Shown here piece by piece: positions 1 to 5,156 of a DNA stretch of 5,673 nt; position 1 is the stretch's first letter; every line of letters begins with the position of its first letter. This DNA is from an uncultured Clostridia bacterium (lineage in GTDB: Bacteria > Bacillota > Clostridia > Oscillospirales > Oscillospiraceae), in contig CAMGPO010000088.1 of assembly GCA_946060825.1 (NCBI GenBank), positions 1 to 5,673 of the forward strand, given 5' to 3'. The notes below the pieces were generated by a model that saw only the letters and a list, made by a program, of their open reading frames with translations, was not told where the DNA came from and ran no database searches. Both the position numbers and the translations under genes were made by a program.

Positions 1-1
1 A

Positions 2-718
2 AATCTGTATAAAATCGACGGCTTCGGTGAAATGATGGTCGCCACCGTCACCTTCGCCATCGGTTCCACACTTCTGACCATCGTGGTCGCCTTCCTGGCC
101 GCCCTGGCTCTGGATAAAAAGGGTAAGGGACGTCTGCCCCGGGGCATGATGCGGTCGCTGTGGTTTATCCCCGCCCTGTTGTCCGGCGCCGTTGTCGGTA
201 TCCTGTGGCGCGTGATGTACAACTATAACAACGGCGTCATCAACAAGATTCTGACCGGCGTGGGCCTCAGCCCGGTGAACTGGCTGGAGACCCGCGGCGT
301 TACCAATATCGCCATCATCATTGGCGCGGCCTGGGTGCAGATCGGCTTCTGCGTCATTGTATTCCTGGCCGGCCTGCAGAGTATCCCCCAGGATCTCTAT
401 GAGGCTGCTGCCATTGACGGCGCATCGCCCCGCCAGCAGCTGAAGAATATCACCTTCCCCATGATGGCATCGTCCATCACCATCAACGTCATCACTACGA
501 CCATCGCCGGCTTCAAGGCCTACGAGCTGCCCTACCTGATCTCCAACGGTCTGCCCGGCAAGTCCACGCTGCTGCTGACCCAGCGGATCTTCTTCTACGG
601 CGTCGAGGCCAATGACTACGGCCGCGGTTCCGCGTTGGCTGTGCTGCTTCTGGTCATCATTGCGCTGATCTCCCTGATTCAGCTGATCTACTTACGGAAG
701 AGGGAGGATATTTACTGA
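2..718 (+). CDS. ABC sugar transporter permease, first subunit (CUT1, MalF/UgpA-like), 5' partial
   Basis: This is an inner-membrane permease subunit of a binding-protein-dependent carbohydrate importer, which would form the channel with the next gene's product. The reading frame is open from base 2 with no stop upstream, so the gene starts before the window. The ATG at base 32 is internal, since the protein is already entering a membrane helix there. The visible 238 residues contain about five hydrophobic segments (near residues 12-34, 52-72, 96-125, 156-172 and 208-231). The cytoplasmic EAA loop that docks the ATPase begins at E134 (EAAAIDG) and continues to a Phe-Pro at about base 460, where LP is more usual. 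CUT1 permeases are usually near 290-300 residues, so perhaps 55-60 N-terminal residues, including the first helix, are missing. The stop codon shares one base with the next start (TGATG), implying translational coupling. The family is confident; the transported sugar cannot be read from the sequence. Confidence 0.9.
   Translation, partial: NLYKIDGFGEMMVATVTFAIGSTLLTIVVAFLAALALDKKGKGRLPRGMMRSLWFIPALLSGAVVGILWRVMYNYNNGVINKILTGVGLSPVNWLETRGVTNIAIIIGAAWVQIGFCVIVFLAGLQSIPQDLYEAAAIDGASPRQQLKNITFPMMASSITINVITTTIAGFKAYELPYLISNGLPGKSTLLLTQRIFFYGVEANDYGRGSALAVLLLVIIALISLIQLIYLRKREDIY
701..707 (+). promoter_or_regulatory. Ribosome binding site for second permease
   Basis: AGGGAGG lies 10 bases before the ATG at 718, inside the last codons of the first permease gene. 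It supports that start, and with the one-base TGATG overlap it suggests coupled translation of the two channel subunits. Confidence 0.75.
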
Positions 719-1551
719 TGAGGCAGAAAAAAACCTGGAAATCGATTGTGGAAGAACTGATCCTGGTGTTTTGCACCATCGTCATGCTGCTTCCGGTCTA
801 TTACTTCGCCATCGGCGCGTTCAAGGGCCGGACGGATATCATCAAATATCCGCTGGTCCTGACGAAGCAGATGTTCACCCTGGAGAACTTCCCCTATGTC
901 ATCAAGAAGATGAAGTATTGGCAGGCGCTGGGCAACACGGCGCTGATCACCGTTGCCTCTCTGCTGATCGTCATTATCTGCGCCTCCCTGGCCGGCTTTG
1001 CCATCGCCCGGATCCGCAGCAGGCTCTTCACCGGCTATTACGGCCTGCTGGTCACCCTGATGGTCATTCCCTTCATCGGCTGCCTGCTGCCTCTGGCTGT
1101 CCAGTCCGTCAAACTCCACACCTATAATACGCTCTGGGGCTGTATCCTGATCCAGGCGGCCTGGAATATGCCCTTCGCCGTGTTCCTGTTCACCGGATTT
1201 ATGAGGGACTTGCCAAAAGAGCTGGAGGAGGCAGCCTACATAGACGGCTGTTCCACCTTCGGGGTCTACTCCCGCATCTTCCTGCCGCTGCTGGCCCCGG
1301 TCACGGCCACCTGCTGCATCCGCTGCGGCGTCGGCATCTGGAACGACTACCTCGTCTCCCGCACCCTGCTGAACGAGAACAAGACGCCCACCCTGATGGT
1401 CGGCATCAAGGGCTTCTTCGGCTCCCGCGGTACCGAGTTCGGTTACGCTTTTGCCGGCATCGTGCTGGTCAGTATTCCCATGATCATCCTCTTCCTGTGC
1501 CTGCAGAAATACTTCATCAAGGGTATTGCCGCCGGCGCGGTGAAGGGGTAA
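718..1551 (+). CDS. ABC sugar transporter permease, second subunit (CUT1, MalG/AraQ-like)
   Basis: This is the second membrane-spanning subunit of the carbohydrate importer. It has 277 residues, the normal length for MalG/AraQ/UgpE-type permeases, and appears complete. Hydrophobic helices lie near residues 11-32, 75-103, 107-129, 140-162, 188-210 and 240-262. The cytoplasmic EAA loop starts at E171 (EEAAYIDG) and ends in the canonical LPLLAPV, so it keeps the ATPase-coupling motif better than its partner does. The C-terminus ends GAVKG, typical of CUT1 permeases of this branch. The start at 718 is supported by AGGGAGG at 701-707. Neither the solute-binding protein nor the ATPase is in the window. 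A binding-protein gene probably lies upstream, and the ATPase may be a shared MsmK/MalK-type protein elsewhere (inference). The following gene begins 39 bases downstream, so transport and catabolism are probably co-transcribed. Confidence 0.93.
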   Translation: MRQKKTWKSIVEELILVFCTIVMLLPVYYFAIGAFKGRTDIIKYPLVLTKQMFTLENFPYVIKKMKYWQALGNTALITVASLLIVIICASLAGFAIARIRSRLFTGYYGLLVTLMVIPFIGCLLPLAVQSVKLHTYNTLWGCILIQAAWNMPFAVFLFTGFMRDLPKELEEAAYIDGCSTFGVYSRIFLPLLAPVTATCCIRCGVGIWNDYLVSRTLLNENKTPTLMVGIKGFFGSRGTEFGYAFAGIVLVSIPMIILFLCLQKYFIKGIAAGAVKG

Positions 1552-1575
1552 AAATAGACATTCCAATGGATGGAA

Positions 1576-1581
1576 AAGGAG
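1576..1581 (+). promoter_or_regulatory. Ribosome binding site that sets the start of amidohydrolase copy 1
   Basis: AAGGAG lies 9 bases before the ATG at 1591. An upstream in-frame ATG at 1570 would put this site inside the coding region and has no such site of its own. The 1591 start also gives the same MALFEVTDY N-terminus as the second copy. The site directly follows a small 5-bp inverted repeat (TTCCA/TGGAA, 1561-1575). Confidence 0.8.
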
Positions 1582-1590
1582 ATTGTTGTT

Positions 1591-2652
1591 ATGGCACTCT
1601 TTGAAGTGACAGATTACGACAGACAGGTCTATGAAACGGAGCTGCGGGATTTCCTGCCGGACCGGATTCTGGACGTCCACACCCACGTCTGGCTGGAGCG
1701 TTTCTTCCCGCCCAAACCCCTGGCGCCGGGAGAGACCAAGCGTACCGTGACATGGCCGTCCCTGGTGGCCCGGGACGACTCGATTGAGGACCTGCAGGAG
1801 ACCTACCGCCTGATGTTCCCGGGCAAGGAAGTCAAGGCTCTGATCTTCTCCAACTCCGGCCGCAGTGAGGAGGCCAACGACTACGTCGCAGGCAGCTCCC
1901 GGCAGAGCGGCTTCCCGGCCCTCTACTTCAGCGCACCGGAGCAGAGCCCCGACGAGGTGGAGCGGAAGATCCGCGAGGGCGGCTTCCTGGGCATCAAGTC
2001 CTATCTGAGCCTGTCGCCGGCCTATCTGCCGGAGGCGGAGATCCGGATTTTCGACTTCTTCCCCAAGGCCCAGCTCAAGCGCATGGATGAGATGGGAGCC
2101 ATCGTCATGCTCCATATCCCGCGCCACGGCCGCCTGAAGGATCCGGTCAATCTGGCGCAGATCATGGAGATCAAGAAGGAGTTCCCGCATATTCGCCTGA
2201 TTATCGCCCACATCGGCCGCGCCTACACCCGCGGCGACGTCGGCAATGCCTTCGAGGTGCTGGACGGCGCGCCGGATCTGATGTATGATTTCTGCGCCAA
2301 CTGCTGCGAGTACGCCATCACCGAGGTGCTGCGCCATGCCGGCCCGAAGCACGTCATGTTCGGCACGGATATGCCGATCCTGCGGATGCGCACCCGCCGC
2401 ATCGAGGAGAACGGCACCTACATCAACCTGGTGCCGCCGGGACTCTACGGCGATCCCAGCCAGGATCCCCATCTGCGGGAGGTTTCCGCGGAGGAAGCCG
2501 AACACATCACCTTCTTCGCCTACGAGGAGCTGCTGGCCTTCAAGCGGGCCTGTAAAACCCTCGGCCTGACGAAGCAGGATGTGGAAGATATCATGTATAA
2601 CAACGCCGTGGGCCTGATTGAAGGCGCACGCAAATCCATCTACGGCGAATAA
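1591..2652 (+). CDS. Amidohydrolase-2 family TIM-barrel metal-dependent hydrolase, copy 1
   Basis: Predicted cytoplasmic enzyme of the amidohydrolase-related family (PF04909/COG2159 type). The family includes sugar-lactone and other lactone hydrolases and metal-dependent decarboxylases. From the chosen start the protein has 353 residues, normal for the family. The barrel signature is intact: H30-x-H32 (DVHTHVW) at the end of strand 1, G-I-K136, H175 (VMLHIPRH), H207 (IIAHIG), and D260 (FGTDMP), the usual catalytic or metal aspartate. The C-terminal NNAVGLI matches the family's end motif. There is no signal peptide. A Cys cluster (C235, C238, C239) precedes the helix before the D260 strand. 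Residues 1-35 and 129-352 are identical to the next gene, and the difference is confined to residues 36-120. Lying between sugar permeases and an aldose-isomerase-like gene, a lactonase-type or sugar-acid role is the best guess. Decarboxylase or other C-O/C-N hydrolase activity cannot be excluded. Confidence 0.88.
   Translation: MALFEVTDYDRQVYETELRDFLPDRILDVHTHVWLERFFPPKPLAPGETKRTVTWPSLVARDDSIEDLQETYRLMFPGKEVKALIFSNSGRSEEANDYVAGSSRQSGFPALYFSAPEQSPDEVERKIREGGFLGIKSYLSLSPAYLPEAEIRIFDFFPKAQLKRMDEMGAIVMLHIPRHGRLKDPVNLAQIMEIKKEFPHIRLIIAHIGRAYTRGDVGNAFEVLDGAPDLMYDFCANCCEYAITEVLRHAGPKHVMFGTDMPILRMRTRRIEENGTYINLVPPGLYGDPSQDPHLREVSAEEAEHITFFAYEELLAFKRACKTLGLTKQDVEDIMYNNAVGLIEGARKSIYGE
1975..2645 (+). 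repeat. Direct repeat, left copy (671 bp, exact)
   Basis: This is the 3' two-thirds of amidohydrolase copy 1. By eye it is base-for-base identical to 3046-3716, at an offset of 1071 bases. The first difference upstream is the third position of codon 128 (CGC here, CGT in copy 2). The identity ends five bases into the final TACGG, just before the stop codons (GGCGAATAA here, GGATGA in copy 2). Zero silent changes over 671 bp contrasts with the many silent changes immediately upstream. Confidence 0.95.
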
Positions 2653-2656
2653 GGAG
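2651..2656 (+). promoter_or_regulatory. Ribosome binding site overlapping the stop codon of copy 1
   Basis: AAGGAG overlaps the TAA of the preceding gene (TAAGGAG, from 2650) and lies 8 bases before the ATG at 2665. Terminating ribosomes would cover this site, so translation of copy 2 is probably coupled to copy 1. It favours ATG 2665 over the in-frame GTG at 2656. Confidence 0.78.
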
Positions 2657-2664
2657 TGGTTGCC

Positions 2665-2769
2665 ATGGCACTCTTTGAGGTGACAGATTACGACAGACAG
2701 GTCTATGAGACGGAGCTGCGGGATTTCCTGCCGGACCGGATTCTGGATGTTCACACCCACGTCTGGCTG
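2665..2769 (+). repeat. Near-identical 5' segment shared by the two amidohydrolase genes
   Basis: The first 35 codons match 1591-1695 with only four differences, all silent (codons 5, 15, 28 and 29). Between this block and the 671-bp exact repeat lies the variable cassette. Inside the cassette, one 38-base stretch (1792-1829 in copy 1) is also identical between the genes. Confidence 0.88.
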
Positions 2770-3720
2770 GACCGGCTGGTCGACAAGAAGGAAAATGCCG
2801 GCAAGCCCAAGCGCGCAGTCACCTGGCCCTCGCTGGTGGCGCTGGATGATCCCATCGAGGATCTGCAGGAGACCTACCGCCTGATGTTCCCGGGCAAGGA
2901 GGTCAGAGCGCTGATGTTCACCAGCCGCGGCGGCTGGGACGCCAACAACGCCTACGTCTCTGAAAGCTCGAAGAAGTCCGGCTTCCCGGCTCTCTACTAT
3001 AGCCGCCCGGATCAGACGGCTGATGAGGTGGAGCGGAAAATCCGTGAGGGCGGCTTCCTGGGCATCAAGTCCTATCTGAGCCTGTCGCCGGCCTATCTGC
3101 CGGAGGCGGAGATCCGGATTTTCGACTTCTTCCCCAAGGCCCAGCTCAAGCGCATGGATGAGATGGGAGCCATCGTCATGCTCCATATCCCGCGCCACGG
3201 CCGCCTGAAGGATCCGGTCAATCTGGCGCAGATCATGGAGATCAAGAAGGAGTTCCCGCATATTCGCCTGATTATCGCCCACATCGGCCGCGCCTACACC
3301 CGCGGCGACGTCGGCAATGCCTTCGAGGTGCTGGACGGCGCGCCGGATCTGATGTATGATTTCTGCGCCAACTGCTGCGAGTACGCCATCACCGAGGTGC
3401 TGCGCCATGCCGGCCCGAAGCACGTCATGTTCGGCACGGATATGCCGATCCTGCGGATGCGCACCCGCCGCATCGAGGAGAACGGCACCTACATCAACCT
3501 GGTGCCGCCGGGACTCTACGGCGATCCCAGCCAGGATCCCCATCTGCGGGAGGTTTCCGCGGAGGAAGCCGAACACATCACCTTCTTCGCCTACGAGGAG
3601 CTGCTGGCCTTCAAGCGGGCCTGTAAAACCCTCGGCCTGACGAAGCAGGATGTGGAAGATATCATGTATAACAACGCCGTGGGCCTGATTGAAGGCGCAC
3701 GCAAATCCATCTACGGATGA
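2665..3720 (+). CDS. Amidohydrolase-2 family TIM-barrel metal-dependent hydrolase, copy 2 (tandem paralogue)
   Basis: Second amidohydrolase, 351 residues, starting 12 bases after copy 1 stops. It keeps the same active-site set, shifted by one residue after a single-codon gap: H30-x-H32, K135, H174, H206 and D259. Both copies should therefore be catalytically competent. Compared with copy 1, the segment after HxH is rewritten: residues 36-50 change from a Pro-rich stretch to a Lys/Glu/Asn-rich one. Further changes lie at about residues 81-96 and 99-119. The short blocks VTWPSLV and IEDLQETYRLMFPGKEV stay conserved. The C-terminal 224 residues are identical, apart from loss of the final Glu. 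The changed region sits just after strand 1, where family members carry loops over the active-site mouth, so the two enzymes may accept different substrates or stereoisomers, or form a heteromer (inference). An alternative is one functional gene plus a recombination or assembly artefact. Confidence 0.87.
   Translation: MALFEVTDYDRQVYETELRDFLPDRILDVHTHVWLDRLVDKKENAGKPKRAVTWPSLVALDDPIEDLQETYRLMFPGKEVRALMFTSRGGWDANNAYVSESSKKSGFPALYYSRPDQTADEVERKIREGGFLGIKSYLSLSPAYLPEAEIRIFDFFPKAQLKRMDEMGAIVMLHIPRHGRLKDPVNLAQIMEIKKEFPHIRLIIAHIGRAYTRGDVGNAFEVLDGAPDLMYDFCANCCEYAITEVLRHAGPKHVMFGTDMPILRMRTRRIEENGTYINLVPPGLYGDPSQDPHLREVSAEEAEHITFFAYEELLAFKRACKTLGLTKQDVEDIMYNNAVGLIEGARKSIYG
3046..3716 (+). repeat. Direct repeat, right copy (671 bp, exact)
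   Basis: Right-hand partner of the repeat at 1975-2645, forming the 3' part of amidohydrolase copy 2. The repeat stops exactly where the coding regions end and does not extend into the intergenic DNA. That fits gene-body conversion or purifying constraint better than a simple recent duplication of the whole locus. Confidence 0.95.
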
Positions 3721-3723
3721 TCT

Positions 3724-3729
3724 GGGAGG
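3724..3729 (+). promoter_or_regulatory. Ribosome binding site that sets the start of the isomerase-like gene
   Basis: GGGAGG lies 8 bases before the ATG at 3738. An alternative ATG at 3717 overlaps the preceding stop as ATGA, but it has no upstream binding site. It would also add seven residues not expected before the MNKIKVGYLP strand. Confidence 0.75.
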
Positions 3730-3737
3730 AATCCGGT

Positions 3738-5132
3738 ATGAACAAAATCAAAGTTGGCTACCTGCCGCTCTATATCAAGCTCTATGACGACAGCAATCCC
3801 CACTATCGCGATCCGATGGTCGACTATATGCATATGCTGATCGGCATGATCGAGAGCCAGGGCATCGAGGTGGTGCTGGCTGACGAGGTCTGCCGCATCA
3901 AGGAGGAATTTGACCGGGCCGCGAAGAAGTTCAACGACGCCGGCGTCGACGCCGTCATCACCCAGCATCTGGCCTATTCTCCGTCTCTGGAGTCCATCGA
4001 GGCCCTGCTGTCTCTGAAAGCGCCCATCATCGTCTTTGACACCACGCCGGACTATCAGCTCATCAAGGTCGCCGGGTATAAGGGCTGCATCAGCGCCAAC
4101 CACGGCATCCACGGCGTCCAGGATATGTGCAACCTGCTCAAGCGGAACCACAAACCCTACTATCTCTGCGTCGGCCATGCCCTCCACAGCGAGGTTGTCT
4201 CCGAGGTCGTGGGTATGTGCCGGGCCGCCGCGGTCAAGAAGGCCTTCCAGACGGCGAAGATCGGCTCCGTCGGCGGTTCCTTCACCGGTATGGGTGACTT
4301 CCTGATTTCCGACGAGCGCTATAAGAAGGACATCGGCGCCGAGGTCAAGTACATGACGCCCGAGGTCGTTGCCGCCTACCTGCCCAAGGTCACGGAGGAG
4401 GAGATCGACGCGGAAATCGCCTCTGACCGCAAAAAATTCAATGTGGAGGCCACCGGTGAGAAGGAATACCGGGAGGCCACCCGTTCCGGTCTGGCCGTCC
4501 GCAAGTGGATGGAGGACGAGAAGCTCACCTCCGCCACGGTCAACTTCCTGACCCTCGACATCTGCGGCCTGCCCAAGATGCCCTTTGTCGAATGCTGCAA
4601 GATGATGGCCCGCTGCCAGGGCTATGCCGGTGAGGGCGACGTCCTGACCGCCGGTCTGGTGGGTGCCCTGATCAGCGTCTACCCGAACACCACCTTTACG
4701 GAGATGTTCTGCCCCGACTGGGAGCAGAACGTGATCCTTCTGAGCCACATGGGCGAGAGCAATCCCAATCTGGCTCAGTGGCAGCCGCTGATCGCCGATA
4801 CGCCCTTCAACTACAACTCCTGCGGCGACACCGTCGCCATGTACAACTGCCTGCGGCCGGGCAAGGTCGTTTATGTCAACCTCGCGCCCATGGAGGATCA
4901 CTTCCATCTGATTCTCACGGAGGCCGAAATGCTGAACGTTGGCCTGGAGCGGGGCGTCTACCGCACCTCCACCCAGGGCTGGCTGAAGCCCTGCATGCCG
5001 CTGCCCCAGTTCCTGAAGGAGTACTCCCTGGCCGGCGGCACCCACCACTCCGCCATGGTCTACGACGCCAACATCGAAGAGCTGAAGGCCTTCGGTGAGA
5101 TGATGGGCTTCGAGGTCATCGTCATCCGGTAA
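3738..5132 (+). CDS. L-arabinose/L-fucose isomerase-like protein (AraA-related), substrate unknown
   Basis: Predicted cytoplasmic, metal-dependent (probably Mn2+) aldose-ketose isomerase of the AraA/FucI superfamily, 464 residues. The best evidence is the C-terminal half, where all four AraA metal-ligand positions are recognisable. E299 lies in AGEGDVLTA and E322 in TTFTEMF. H337 lies in LLSHMGE, and one of H436/H437 lies in LAGGTHHSAMVY. H337 to H437 is 100 residues, the same spacing as H350 to H450 recalled for E. coli AraA. The N-terminal half (residues 1-170) resembles the Rossmann-like first domain: a KVGYLPLY strand, DAVITQHLAYSP, and SANHGIHG, comparable to the AraA NQTAHGG region. It is about 35 residues shorter than typical AraA (near 500), and the substrate-facing N-terminal sequence diverges, so I do not call it araA. 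It follows copy 2 by 17 bases and precedes a sugar-epimerase-like gene, supporting sugar catabolism. True arabinose isomerase or an isomerase for another pentose or deoxy sugar are both possible. Confidence 0.85.
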   Translation: MNKIKVGYLPLYIKLYDDSNPHYRDPMVDYMHMLIGMIESQGIEVVLADEVCRIKEEFDRAAKKFNDAGVDAVITQHLAYSPSLESIEALLSLKAPIIVFDTTPDYQLIKVAGYKGCISANHGIHGVQDMCNLLKRNHKPYYLCVGHALHSEVVSEVVGMCRAAAVKKAFQTAKIGSVGGSFTGMGDFLISDERYKKDIGAEVKYMTPEVVAAYLPKVTEEEIDAEIASDRKKFNVEATGEKEYREATRSGLAVRKWMEDEKLTSATVNFLTLDICGLPKMPFVECCKMMARCQGYAGEGDVLTAGLVGALISVYPNTTFTEMFCPDWEQNVILLSHMGESNPNLAQWQPLIADTPFNYNSCGDTVAMYNCLRPGKVVYVNLAPMEDHFHLILTEAEMLNVGLERGVYRTSTQGWLKPCMPLPQFLKEYSLAGGTHHSAMVYDANIEELKAFGEMMGFEVIVIR

Positions 5133-5143
5133 TGCGGCGGAGC

Positions 5144-5150
5144 AGGGAGG
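5144..5150 (+). promoter_or_regulatory. Ribosome binding site for the DUF4432 gene
   Basis: AGGGAGG lies 6 bases before the ATG at 5157, within the 24-base gap after the isomerase-like gene's TAA. It supports this start. Confidence 0.75.
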
Positions 5151-5156
5151 ACGAAT

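Noticed and set aside
1570..1590. Earlier ATG at 1570 as start of amidohydrolase copy 1
   Set aside because: The AAGGAG at 1576-1581 would fall inside the gene, and the extra MEKEIVV has no counterpart in copy 2. ATG 1591 has ideal spacing.
1552..1590. Possible promoter, terminator or regulatory hairpin between the second permease and amidohydrolase copy 1
   Set aside because: The 39-base gap has only a 5-bp inverted repeat (TTCCA/TGGAA at 1561-1575), with no T-run and no recognisable -35/-10 pair. It is too weak to call.
2656..2664. GTG at 2656 as start of amidohydrolase copy 2
   Set aside because: It overlaps the end of its own AAGGAG site. ATG 2665 is correctly spaced and gives the same N-terminus as copy 1.
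712..3576. 954-codon open frame on the minus strand across the permease and both amidohydrolases
   Set aside because: It is codon-aligned antisense to three genes in the same frame and stays open only because TTA, CTA and TCA are avoided. The translation is low-complexity Ala/Gly/Asp/Leu-rich, contains the internal duplication, and shows no recognisable domain. The sense frames carry clear family motifs.
1975..3716. The direct repeats as part of a mobile element or transposon
   Set aside because: The repeats lie wholly within coding sequence of an intact enzyme family. I see no transposase, terminal inverted repeats or target-site duplication.
3717..3737. ATG at 3717 (ATGA overlap with the previous stop) as start of the isomerase-like gene
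   Set aside because: No ribosome site precedes it. GGGAGG at 3724-3729 fits ATG 3738 with 8-base spacing, and the extra residues resemble translated leader.
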